Positions 32,726 through 46,179 of a DNA stretch of 64,000 nucleotides are shown here, one piece after another. Below the pieces are notes generated by a model. It was not told the origin of the DNA, did not search any database, and worked only from the letters and a program-made list of their open reading frames with translations. Origin of the DNA: Eutreptiella sp. 'Long Island Sound 2002'. Its lineage: Eukaryota > Euglenozoa > Euglenophyceae > Eutreptiales > Eutreptiaceae. The position numbers and the translations under genes are program-made. How positions within the stretch are numbered: position 1 is the stretch's first letter; every line of letters begins with the position of its first letter. The DNA lies in contig OZ038381.1 in NCBI GenBank assembly GCA_964036045.1, positions 127,665,708 through 127,729,707 on the forward strand, written 5' to 3'.

Positions 32726-32968
32726 CTAGTGCACCACGACTGTTAGCGGTTTGGGTGACCTTCGTGTCTTGAAGGGTCCACAACCGTGACCACTATGGGG
32801 CTCCCACAACTCGGGGGGGCAATCAAGGGCAGGTCCTTGGTACTCAAAGTGCCAGCCGGGCTTGTCCTCAAGCTCACCAGCTGGTCCAGGAGACGCCGTT
32901 GTGGGTGGGTTTGGTGTCGAGAGCGCTAGGGCTATGACAACAGACGAAGTGCTGCGGCTCAGTGGCAC
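32726..32968 (-). pseudogene. possible 5' coding segment of the dioxygenase-like gene
   Basis: An open minus-strand frame of about 80 codons lies immediately upstream, in a different frame from the ATG at 32718. It includes GWHFEYQGPALDCPPELWEP and a basic FKTRRSPKP. The gap is a few bases, so a single indel could join it to the downstream gene. No domain is recognised. It could instead be 5' untranslated DNA. Confidence 0.25.
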
Positions 32969-32974
32969 GCAATG

Positions 32975-33196
32975 GTTAGGTCAAGGTTCAGTCGCGAAGC
33001 GCAATGGCTCGGACGGAAACCGAAAGCTGTGGCTCAAAGGCGCACAGTAGGCGATCACGGTTCACTCGCGAAGCGCAATGGCTCGGACCGAAACCGAAAG
33101 CTATGGTTCAAAGGCGCACAGTAGACTATCAAGGTTTAGTCGCGAAGCGCAATGGCTCGGACCGAAACTAAAGCTGTGGCTCAAAGGCGCACACTA
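32975..33196. repeat. 74-bp repeat, three copies, at the transposon/satellite boundary
   Basis: GTCGCGAAGCGCAATGGCTC (or CTCGCG) begins at 32991, 33065 and 33139, so the period is exactly 74 bp. Units also share CCGAAAGCTGTGGCTCAAAG and GGCGCACAGTAG. It lies just 5' of the minus-strand coding block, where a promoter or subterminal transposon repeats would be expected. Confidence 0.92.
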
Positions 33197-34055
33197 AGTG
33201 AAATGGGAGAACGCGAACACGCACCAGAAAAGGTGTACTGAGGCAAAACAAAGTACAAGGAGAAAAGGCGCAGATGAAACCACAGAACCAGGACGCACCA
33301 TGTCCGTCAATTACTTTAGGGGTGTAGGCCCCCCAAATGTTTGACGGACATACATCCGTCAAATATTCAGGGGGTGTAGACCCCCCAAATATTTGACGGA
33401 ACCGCATCCGTCAAATATTCTGGGGGTGCAGACCCCCCAAACATTTGACGTACATACATCCGTCGAATATTTTGGGGGTGTAGACCCCAAAAATATTTGA
33501 CGTAGCCACATCCGTCAAATATTTTGGGGGTGTAGACCCCAAAAAAATTTGACGTAGCCACATCCGTCAAATATTTTGGGGGTGTAGACCCCCGAAATAT
33601 TTGACGGAACCACATCTATCAAATGTTTCGAGGGGTAGACCCCCCAAATATTTGACGGAACCACATCCGTCAAGTATTTTGGGGGTGTAGGCCCCCCAAC
33701 CATTTGACAAAACCACATCCGTCAAATATTTGGGAAGTGTAGACCCCAGAAATATTTGACGGATTTACATCCGTCAAATATTTGGGGGGTCTACATCCCA
33801 AAAATATTTGACGGACATACATCCGTCAAATAATTTGGGGGTGTAGACCCCCCAAATATTTGACGGGCATACATCCGTCAAATATTTTGGGGGTGTAGAC
33901 CCCAAAAATATTCGACGGAGCCACATCCGTCAAAAATTTAGGGGGTGTAGACCCCCCAAATATTTGACGGACATACATCCGTCAAATATTTTGGGGGTGC
34001 AGACCCCCCAAATATTTGACGGAACCACATCCGTCAAATATTTTGGGGGTGTAGA

Positions 34056-37000
34056 CCCCCGAAATATTTGACAGATATACGTCCGTCAAATATTTGGGGG
34101 GTCTGCATCCCCAAACTATTTGACGGAGATACATCCGTCAAATACTTTGGGGGTGTAGACCCCCCAAATATTTGATGGCACCACATCCGTCAAATATTTT
34201 TGGGGGTGTAAACCCCCCAAATGTTTGAGAAAAACCACATCCGTCAAATGTTGTGGGGGGTGTAGAGACCCGAAATATTTGACGGACATACATCCGTCAA
34301 ATATTTGGGGGTGTAGAGCCCCCAAATATTTGACGGAACCACATACAACGAATATTTTGGGGGTGTAGACCCGCCAAATATTTGACGGAACCACATCCGT
34401 CAAACATTTGGGGGGCGTAGGCCCCCAGATATTTGACAGACATACATCCGTCAAATATTTTGGCCATGTAGACCCCCCAAACATTTGACGGAACCACATC
34501 CGTCAAATAGTTTGGAGGTGTAGACCCCCCAAATATTTGATGGACATAAATCCATCAAATATTGCGGCAGTGTAGACCCCCAAAATATTTGACGGACATA
34601 CATCCGTGAAATATTTGGGGGGTGTACACCCCCCCGATATTCAAAAAAAAACATCCGTCAAATATATGGGGGCTGTAGACCCCCCCAATATTTGACGAAC
34701 ATACATCCGTCAAATATTTGGGGCCGTAGACCCCCCAAATATTTGACGGACATACATCCGTCAAATATTTTGGGGGTGTAGACCCCCCAGATACTTGACG
34801 GAACCACATCAGTCAAATGTTTTGGGGGTGTAGACCCCCCAAATATTTGACGGAACCACATCCGTCAAACATTTGGGGGGTGTAGGCCCGCCACATATTT
34901 GACGGACATACATCCGTCAAATGTTTGGGGGTGTAGGCCCCCCAAATATTTGACGGAACCACATCCGTCAAACATTTTGGTGGTGTAGAGGCCCGGAATA
35001 TTTGACGGACATACATCCGTCAAATGTTTGGGGGTGTAGAATCCCCAAATACTTGAGAGACATACATCCATCAAATATTGCGGCGGTGTAGACCCCCCAA
35101 ATATTTGACGGATATACATCCGTCAAATATTTTGGGGGGTGTAGACCCCCCAAATATTTGACCGATATACATCCGTCAAATATTGGGGGGGTGTAGACCC
35201 CCCAAATATTTGACCGAACCACATCCGTAAAATATTTTGGGAGTGTAGACCCCCCGAATATTTAACGGACATACATCCGTCACATATTGCGGCGGTGTAG
35301 ACCCCCGAAATATTTGACGGATATACATCCGTCAAATATTTTGGCGGTGTAGACCCCCCAAAGATTTGACGGAACCACATCCGTCAAATATTTTGGGGGT
35401 GTAGGCCCCCCAAATGTTTGACGGACATACATCCGTCAAATATTTCGGGGGTGTAGGCCCCCCAAATTTTCGACGGAACCACAACCGTCAAATATTTTGG
35501 GGGTGTAGACCCTCCAAATATTTGACGGAACCACATCCGTCAAATATTTCGGGGGTGTAGACCCCCCAAATATTTGACGGACATACATCCGTCAAATATT
35601 GCGGCGGTGTAGACCCCGCAAATATTTGACGGACATACATCCTTGAAATATTTTGGGGGTGTAGACCCCGCAAATATGTGACGGAACCACTTCCGTCAAA
35701 TATTTTCGGGGTGTAGACCCCCCAAATATTTGACGGACGAAAGTCCGTCAAATATTTTGGAGGTGTAGACCCCCAAAATAAATTTAACTGAACCACATCC
35801 GTCAAATATTTTGGGGGTGTAGACCCCCTAAATATTTGACGGACATACATCCGTCAAATATTTGGGGGTGTAGACCCCCCAAATATTTGACGGACATACA
35901 TCCTTGAAATATTTTGGAGGTGTAGACCCCCCAAATATGTGACGGAACCACATCCGTCAAATATTTTGGGGGGTGTACACCCCCCAAATATTTGACAAAA
36001 CCACATGCGGCAAATATTTGGGGGGTGTAGACCCCCCAAATACTTGACGGATCTACGTCCGTCAAATATTGGGGGGGTGTAGGCCCCCCAAATATTTGAC
36101 GGAACCAAATCCGTGAAATATTTTGGGGTTGTAGACCCCCGAAATATTTGACGGACACACATCCGTGAAATATTTTGGGGGTGTAGACCCCAAAAATATT
36201 TGACGAAACCACATCCGTCAAACATTTGGGGGGTGTAGGCACGCCAGATATTTGACGGACGTACATCCGTCAAAAATTTTGGCGATGGAGACCCCCCAAA
36301 TATTTGACGGACCCACATCCGCCAAATATTTTGGGGGTGTAGACCCCCCAAATATTTGACGGACATACATCCGTCAAATGTTTGGGGGTGTAGACCCCCC
36401 AAATATTTGACGGACATACATCTGTCAAATATTCCGGCGGTGTAGACCCCCCGAATATTTGACGGAACCACATCCGTCAAATATTTGGGGGGTGTAGACC
36501 CCCCAAATATTTCACCGAACCACATCCATCAAATACTTTGGGGGTGTAGACCCCCCAAATATTTGACGGACATACATCCGTCAAATGTTTAGGGGTTCAG
36601 ACCCCCCAAATATTTGACGGAACCACATCCGTCAGATATTGCGGCGGTGTAGACCCCCGAAATATTTGGCGGATATAAATCGGTCAAATATTTGGGGGGT
36701 GTAGACCCCCCAAATATTTGACGGAACCAAATCCGTCAAATATTTTGGGGGTGTAGGCACCCCAAATGTTTGACGGACATACATCAGTCAAATATTTTGG
36801 GGGTGTAGGCCCCACAAATTTTCGACGGAACCACATCCGTCAAATATTTTGGAGGTGTAGACCCCCCAAATACTTGACGGAACCACATCCGTCAAATATT
36901 CTGGGGGGGTAGGCCCCCCAAATATTTGACGGAACCACTTCCGTGAAATATTTCGGGGGTGTAGACCCCCCAAATATTTGACGGACATACATGCGTGAAA

Positions 37001-39672
37001 TATTTTGGGGGTGTAGACCCCAAAAATATTTGACAAAACCACATCCGTCAAATATTTGGGGGGTGTAGGCCCGCCAGAAATTTGACGGACATACATCCAT
37101 CAAATATTTGGGGGTGTAGACCCCCCAAATATTTGACGGACATACATCTGTCAAATATTGCGGCGATGTAGACCCCCCGAATATTTGAGGGAACCACATC
37201 CGTCAAATTTTTGGGGGGTGTAGACGCCCCAAATATTTGACCGAACCACATCCGTCAAATACTTTGGGGGTGTAGACCCCCCAAATATTTGACGGACATA
37301 CGTCCGTCAGATATTGCGGCGGTGTACACCCCCGAAATATTTGACGGATATACATCCGTCAAATATTTTGGCGGTGTAGACCCCCCAAATAATTGACGGA
37401 ACCACATCCGTCAAATATTTTGGGGGTATAGGCCCCCCAAATGTTTGACGAACATACATCCATCAAATATTTGGGGGTGTAGACCCCCAAAATATTTGAC
37501 GGACATACATCCGTGAAATATTTTGGCGATGTAGACCCCCCAAATATTTGACGGAATCACATCCATCAAATATTAAGGGGGTGTAGGCCCCCCAGATATT
37601 CGACGGAACCACATCCGTCAAACATTTTGGGGGTGTAGACCCCCTAAATATTTGACGAATATACATCCGTCTAATTTTTTGGCGGTGTAGACCCCCCAAA
37701 TATATGACGGAACCACATCCGTCAAATATTTTGGGGGTGTAGGCCCCCCAAATGTTTGACGGACATAAATCCGTCAAATATTTTGGGGGTGTAGGCCCCC
37801 CAAATATTTGATGGACATACATCCGTCAAATATTTGGGGGGTGTAGACCCCCCAAATGTTCGACGGAACCACATCCGTCAATTTCTTTGGGGGCCGTAGA
37901 ACCCCCAAATATTTGACGGAACCACATCCGTCAAATTTTTGGGGGGTGTAGACCCCCCAAATATTTGACGGACATATATCCGTCAAATATTTTGGGGGTG
38001 TAGACCCCACCAATATTTGATTGAACCACATCGGTCAAATTTTTTGTGGGGAGTAGAACCCCCAAATATTTGACGGACATACATCCGTCAAATATTTTGG
38101 CGGTGTAGGCCCCCCAAATATTTGACGGACATACATCTGTCAAATATTTTGAGGGTGTAGGCCCCCCAAATATTTGACTGAACCACATCCGTCAAATTTG
38201 TTGTGGGGTGTAGAACCCCCAAATATTTTACGGACATACATCCGTCAAATATTTCGGGGGTCTACGCCCCCGAAATATTTGACGGACATACATCCGTCAA
38301 ATATTTCGGGGGCGTAGACCGAAGAAAAATTTTCGACGGAACCACATCCGTCAAATATTTTGGGGCTGAACCCCCCCCGAATCATTTGACGGACATACAT
38401 CCGTCAACCATTTCGGGGGTGTAGACCCCCCAAATATTTGACGGAACCACATCTGTCAAATATTTTGGGGGTGTAGGACCCCCAGATATTTGACGGAATC
38501 ACATCCGTCAAATATTTGGGGGGTGTAGACCCCCCAAATATTTGACGGACATACATCCGTCAAATATTTCGGGGGTGTAGACCCGCCAAATATTTGACGG
38601 AACCACATCCGTCAAATTTTTTGGGGGCTGTAGAACCCCCAAATATTTGACGGAGATACATCCGTCAAATATTTTGGGGGTGAAGACCCCCCAAAATTTC
38701 GACGGAACCAAAGCCGTCAAATATTTTGGGGATGTAGACCCCCCAAATATTTGACGGAACCACATCCGTCAAATATTTTTGGGGGTGTAGGCCCCCCAAA
38801 TATTTGACGGAACCACATCCGTCAAATATTTTGGGGGTGTACACCCCCCAAATATTTGACGGAACCACATCCGTCAAATATTTTGGGGGCGTAGGCCCCC
38901 CAAATATTTGACAGACATACATCCGTCAAACATTCAGGGGGTTTGGGCCGCCCAAACATTTGACGGACATACATCCGTCAAATATTTTGGGGGTGTAGAC
39001 CCCCAAAATCTTTGACGGAACCAAATCCTCTAAAAATTTTGGGGGCGTAGGCCCCCCAAATATTTGACAGAACCACATCCGTCAAATATTTCAGGGGTGT
39101 AGGCCCCCCAAATATTTGACAGAACCACATCCTTCAAAAATTTCGGGGGCGTAGGCCCCCCAAATATTTGACGGAACCACATCTGTCAAACATTTTGGGA
39201 GTGTAGACCCCCCAAATATTTGACGGACATACATCCGTCAAATATTTCGGGGGTGTAGACACCCCAATTGTTTGACGGACATACATCCGTCAAATGTTTT
39301 GGGGGTGTAGAACCCAAATATTTGACCGAACCACATCCGTCCAATATTTTGGGGGTGTAGACCCCCCAAATATATGACGGACATACATCCGTCAAATATT
39401 GTGGGGGTGTAGAGTTCCCAAATATTTGACATCGTACATCCGTCAAATATTTTGGGAGTGTAGACCCCCCAAATATTTGACGGAACCACATCCGTCAAAT
39501 ATTTTGGGGGTGTAGACCCCCCAAATATTTGACGGACATACATCCGTCAAATATTTTGGGGGTGTAGACCCCCCAAATATTTGAGGGACATACATCCGTC
39601 AAATATTTTGGGGGTGTAGGCCCCCAAAATATTTGACGGAACAACATCCGTCAAATATTTTGGGGGTGTAGA
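34056..39672. repeat. 5617-bp higher-order block, copy 1
   Basis: This block of 108 satellite units reappears at a constant offset of 5617 bp. Matching landmarks include CGTCCGTCAAATATTTGGGG (about 34080 and 39697) and TCAAAAAAAAACATCCGTC (about 34641 and 40258). Upstream of about 34050 the alignment with the next copy fails. Confidence 0.93.
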
Positions 39673-42600
39673 CCCCCGAAATATTTGACAGATATACGTC
39701 CGTCAAATATTTGGGGGGTCTGCATCCCCAAACTATTTGACGGAGATACATCCGTCAAATACTTTGGGGGTGTAGACCCCCCAAATATTTGATGGCACCA
39801 CATCCGTCAAATATTTTTGGGGGTGTAAACCCCCCAAATGTTTGAGAAAAACCACATCCGTCAAATGTTGTGGGGGGTGTAGAGACCCGAAATATTTGAC
39901 GGACATACATCCGTCAAATATTTGGGGGTGTAGAGCCCCCAAATATTTGACGGAACCACATACAACGAATATTTTGGGGGTGTAGACCCGCCAAATATTT
40001 GACGGAACCACATCCGTCAAACATTTGGGGGGCGTAGGCCCCCAGATATTTGACAGACATACATCCGTCAAATATTTTGGCCATGTAGACCCCCCAAACA
40101 TTTGACGGAACCACATCCGTCAAATAGTTTGGAGGTGTAGACCCCCCAAATATTTGATGGACATAAATCCATCAAATATTGCGGCAGTGTAGACCCCCAA
40201 AATATTTGACGGACATACATCCGTGAAATATTTGGGGGGTGTACACCCCCCCGATATTCAAAAAAAAACATCCGTCAAATATATGGGGGCTGTAGACCCC
40301 CCCAATATTTGACGAACATACATCCGTCAAATATTTGGGGCCGTAGACCCCCCAAATATTTGACGGACATACATCCGTCAAATATTTTGGGGGTGTAGAC
40401 CCCCCAGATACTTGACGGAACCACATCAGTCAAATGTTTTGGGGGTGTAGACCCCCCAAATATTTGACGGAACCACATCCGTCAAACATTTGGGGGGTGT
40501 AGGCCCGCCACATATTTGACGGACATACATCCGTCAAATGTTTGGGGGTGTAGGCCCCCCAAATATTTGACGGAACCACATCCGTCAAACATTTTGGGGG
40601 TGTAGAGGCCCGGAATATTTGACGGACATACATCCGTCAAATGTTTGGGGGTGTAGAATCCCCAAATACTTGAGAGACATACATCCATCAAATATTGCGG
40701 CGGTGTAGACCCCCTAAATATTTGACGGATATACATCCGTCAAATATTTTGGGGGGTGTAGACCCCCCAAATATTTGACCGATATACATCCGTCAAATAT
40801 TGGGGGGGTGTAGACCCCCCAAATATTTGACCGAACCACATCCGTAAAATATTTTGGGAGTGTAGACCCCCCGAATATTTAACGGACATACATCCGTCAC
40901 ATATTGCGGCGGTGTAGACCCCCGAAATATTTGACGGATATACATCCGTCAAATATTTTGGCGGTGTAGACCCCCCAAAGATTTGACGGAACCACATCCG
41001 TCAAATATTTTGGGGGTGTAGGCCCCCCAAATGTTTGACGGACATACATCCGTCAAATATTTCGGGGGTGTAGGCCCCCCAAATTTTCGACGGAACCACA
41101 ACCGTCAAATATTTTGGGGGTGTAGACCCTCCAAATATTTGACGGAACCACATCCGTCAAATATTTCGGGGGTGTAGACCCCCCAAATATTTGACGGACA
41201 TACATCCGTCAAATATTGCGGCGGTGTAGACCCCGCAAATATTTGACGGACATACATCCTTGAAATATTTTGGGGGTGTAGACCCCGCAAATATGTGACG
41301 GAACCACTTCCGTCAAATATTTTCGGGGTGTAGACCCCCCAAATATTTGACGGACGAAAGTCCGTCAAATATTTTGGAGGTGTAGACCCCCAAAATAAAT
41401 TTAACTGAACCACATCCGTCAAATATTTTGGGGGTGTAGACCCCCTAAATATTTGACGGACATACATCCGTCAAATATTTGGGGGTGTAGACCCCCCAAA
41501 TATTTGACGGACATACATCCTTGAAATATTTTGGAGGTGTAGACCCCCCAAATATGTGACGGAACCACATCCGTCAAATATTTTGGGGGGTGTAGACCCC
41601 CCAAATATTTGACAAAACCACATGCGTCAAATATTTGGGGGGTGTAGACCCCCCAAATACTTGACGGATCTACGTCCGTCAAATATTGGGGGGGTGTAGG
41701 CCCCCCAAATATTTGACGGAACCAAATCCGTGAAATATTTTGGGGTTGTAGACCCCCGAAATATTTGACGGACACACATCCGTGAAATATTTTGGGGGTG
41801 TAGACCCCAAAAATATTTGACGAAACCACATCCGTCAAACATTTGGGGGGTGTAGGCACGCCAGATATTTGACGGACGTACATCCGTCAAAAATTTTGGC
41901 GATGGAGACCCCCCAAATATTTGACGGACCCACATCCGCCAAATATTTTGGGGGTGTAGACCCCCCAAATATTTGACGGACATACATCCGTCAAATGTTT
42001 GGGGGTGTAGACCCCCCAAATATTTGACGGACATACATCTGTCAAATATTCCGGCGGTGTAGACCCCCCGAATATTTGACGGAACCACATCCGTCAAATA
42101 TTTGGGGGGTGTAGACCCCCCAAATATTTGACCGAACCACATCCATCAAATACTTTGGGGGTGTAGACCCCCCAAATATTTGACGGACATACATCCGTCA
42201 AATGTTTGGGGGTTCAGACCCCCCAAATATTTGACGGAACCACATCCGTCAGATATTGCGGCGGTGTAGACCCCCGAAATATTTGGCGGATATAAATCGG
42301 TCAAATATTTGGGGGGTGTAGACCCCCCAAATATTTGACGGAACCAAATCCGTCAAATATTTTGGGGGTGTAGGCACCCCAAATGTTTGACGGACATACA
42401 TCAGTCAAATATTTTGGGGGTGTAGGCCCCACAAATTTTCGACGGAACCACATCCGTCAAATATTTTGGAGGTGTAGACCCCCCAAATACTTGACGGAAC
42501 CACATCCGTCAAATATTCTGGGGGGGTAGGCCCCCCAAATATTTGACGGAACCACTTCCGTGAAATATTTTGGGGGTGTAGACCCCCCAAATATTTGACG

Positions 42601-45289
42601 GACATACATGCGTGAAATATTTTGGGGGTGTAGACCCCAAAAATATTTGACAAAACCACATCCGTCAAACATTTGGGGGGTGTAGGCCCGCCAGATATTT
42701 GACGGACATACATCCATCAAATATTTGGGGGTGTAGACCCCCCAAATATTTGACGGACATACATCTGTCAAATATTGCGGCGATGTAGACCCCCCGAATA
42801 TTTGAGGGAACCACATCCGTCAAATTTTTGGGGGGTGTAGACGCCCCAAATATTTGACCGAACCACATCCGTCAAATACTTTGGGGGTGTAGACCCCCCA
42901 AATATTTGACGGACATACGTCCGTCAGATATTGCGGCGGTGTACACCCCCGAAATATTTGACGGATATACATCCGTCAAATATTTTGGCGGTGTAGACCC
43001 CCCAAATAATTGACGGAACCACATCCGTCAAATATTTTGGGGGTATAGGCCCCCCAAATGTTTGACGAACATACATCCATCAAATATTTGGGGGTGTAGA
43101 CCCCCAAAATATTTGACGGACATACATCCGTGAAATATTTTGGCGATGTAGACCCCCCAAATATTTGACGGAATCACATCCATCAAATATTAAGGGGGTG
43201 TAGGCCCCCCAGATATTCGACGGAACCACATCCGTCAAACATTTTGGGGGTGTAGACCCCCTAAATATTTGACGAATATACATCCGTCCAATATTTTGGC
43301 GGTGTAGACCCCCCAAATATATGACGGAACCACATCCGTCAAATATTTTGGGGGTGTAGGCCCCCCAAATGTTTGACGGACATAAATCCGTCAAATATTT
43401 TGGGGGTGTAGGCCCCCCAAATATTTGATGGACATACATCCGTCAAATATTTGGGGGGTGTAGACCCCCCAAATGTTCGACGGAACCACATCCGTCAATT
43501 TCTTTGGGGGCCGTAGAACCCCCAAATATTTGACGGAACCACATCCGTCAAATTTTTGGGGGGTGTAGACCCCCCAAATATTTGACGGACATATATCCGT
43601 CAAATATTTTGGGGGTGTAGACCCCACCAATATTTGATTGAACCACATCGGTCAAATTTTTTGTGGGGAGTAGAACCCCCAAATATTTGACGGACATACA
43701 TCCGTCAAATATTTTGGCGGTGTAGGCCCCCCAAATATTTGACGGACATACATCTGTCAAATATTTTGAGGGTGTAGGCCCCCCAAATATTTGACTGAAC
43801 CACATCCGTCAAATTTGTTGTGGGGTGTAGAACCCCCAAATATTTTACGGACATACATCCGTCAAATATTTCGGGGGTCTACGCCCCCGAAATATTTGAC
43901 GGACATACATCCGTCAAATATTTCGGGGGCGTAGACCGAAGAAAAATTTTCAACGGAACCACATCCGTCAAATATTTTGGGGCTGAACCCCCCCCGAATC
44001 ATTTGACGGACATACATCCGTCAACCATTTCGGGGGTGTAGACCCCCCAAATATTTGACGGAACCACATCTGTCAAATATTTTGGGGGTGTAGGACCCCC
44101 AGATATTTGAGGGAATCACATCCGTCAAATATTTGGGGGGTGTAGACCCCCCAAATATTTGACGGACATACATCCGTCAAATATTTCGGGGGTGTAGACC
44201 CGCCAAATATTTGACGGAACCACATCCGTCAAATTTTTTGGGGGCTGTAGAACCCCCAAATATTTGACGGACATACATCCGTCAAATATTTTGGGGGTGA
44301 AGACCCCCCAAAATTTCGACGGAACCAAAGCCGTCAAATATTTTGGGGATGTAGACCCCCCAAATATTTGACGGAACCACATCCGTCAAATATTTTTGGG
44401 GGTGTAGGCCCCCCAAATATTTGACGGAACCACATCCGTCAAATATTTTGGGGGTGTACACCCCCCAAATATTTGACGGAACCACATCCGTCAAATATTT
44501 TGGGGGCGTAGGCCCCCCAAATATTTGACAGACATACATCCGTCAAACATTCAGGGGGTTTGGGCCGCCCAAACATTTGACGGACATACATCCGTCAAAT
44601 ATTTTGGGGGTGTAGACCCCCAAAATCTTTGACGGAACCAAATCCTTCAAAAATTTTGGGGGCGTAGGCCCCCCAAATATTTGACAGAACCACATCCGTC
44701 AAATATTTCAGGGGTGTAGGCCCCCCAAATATTTGACAGAACCACATCCTTCAAAAATTTCGGGGGCGTAGGCCCCCCAAATATTTGACGGAACCACATC
44801 TGTCAAACATTTTGGGAGTGTAGACCCCCCAAATATTTGACGGACATACATCCGTCAAATATTTCGGGGGTGTAGACACCCCAATTGTTTGACGGACATA
44901 CATCCGTCAAATGTTTTGGGGGTGTAGAACCCAAATATTTGACCGAACCACATCCGTCCAATATTTTGGGGGTGTAGACCCCCCAAATATATGACGGACA
45001 TACATCCGTCAAATATTGTGGGGGTGTAGAGTTCCCAAATATTTGACATCGTACATCCGTCAAATATTTTGGGAGTGTAGACCCCCCAAATATTTGACGG
45101 AACCACATCCGTCAAATATTTTGGGGGTGTAGACCCCCCAAATATTTGACGGACATACATCCGTCAAATATTTTGGGGGTGTAGACCCCCCAAATATTTG
45201 ACGGACATACATCCGTCAAATATTTTGGGGGTGTAGGCCCCCAAAATATTTGACGGAACAACATCCGTCAAATATTTTGGGGGTGTAGA
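39673..45289. repeat. 5617-bp higher-order block, copy 2
   Basis: Directly adjacent to copy 1 and nearly identical. I noticed only a handful of substitutions and no length change, for example CATGCGG at 36007 versus CATGCGT at 41624, and TTTAGGGG near 36589 versus TTTGGGGG near 42206. Tandem placement and identity indicate a recent unequal exchange. Confidence 0.93.
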
Positions 45290-46179
45290 CCCCCCAAATA
45301 TTTGACGGAACCACATCCGTCAAATATTTACGGGGTGTGGACCCCCCAAATATTTGACGGAACCACATCCCTCAAATAATTTTGGGGTGTAGACCCTCGA
45401 GAATTTAACGGACATACATCCGTCAAATGTTGTGGGGCTGTAGACCCCCCAAATATTTGACGGACGTACGTCCGTCAAATATTTTAGGGGTGTAGACCCC
45501 CCAAATATTTGACGGAACCACATCCGTCAAATATTTGGGGGGTGTAGACCCCCCAAGTATTTGACGGACATACATCCGTCAAATATTTTGGGGTGTAGAC
45601 CCCACAAATATTTGACGGAACCACATCGGTCAAATATTTTGGGGGTGTAGACCCCCCAAATATTTGACAGAACCACATCCGTCAAATATTTTGGGGGTGT
45701 AGACCCCCCAAATATTTGACGGACATACATCCGTAAAAAATTTTGGGGGAATAGACTCCAGAAATATTTGACGGAACCACATCCGTCAAATATTTTGGGG
45801 GTGTAGACGCCCCAAATACTTGACGGACATACATCCGTCAAACATTTTGGGGGTGTAGACCCCCCAAATATTTCACGGAACCACAGCCGTCAAATATTTT
45901 GGGGGTGTAGACCCCCCAAATATTTGACGGAACCACATCCGTCAAATATTTTGGGGGTGTAGACCCCCCAAATATTTGACAGACATACATTCCTAAAATA
46001 TTTTGGGGTTGTAGACCCCACAAATATTTGACGGAACCACATCGGTCAAATATTTTGGGGGTGTAGACCCCCCAAATATTTGACGGACGTATATCCGTAA
46101 AATATTTTGGGGGTGTAGACCCCCAAAATTTTGACGGAACGACATCCTTGAAATATTTTCCGTGTGTGCACCCCCCAAG

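Larger units (their letters stand above)
25302..32968 (-). mobile_element. decayed multigene hAT-like DNA transposon carrying 2OG-dioxygenase-like and USP-like domains
   Basis: About 7.7 kb in which all coding signal is on the minus strand. The order is N-terminal region (32968-31483), dioxygenase-like region (to 29786), USP-like protease (29760-28880), tandem-repeat linker, then hAT-type transposase (28570-25302). Codon positions are G/C-rich throughout, unlike the flanking satellites. Every part has stops or frameshifts. The boundaries given are those of the coding signal. I found no terminal inverted repeats or target duplication, so it could also be several nested elements. Grouping into one element rests on shared strand, continuous spacing and the shared USP/transposase frame. 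Confidence 0.55.
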
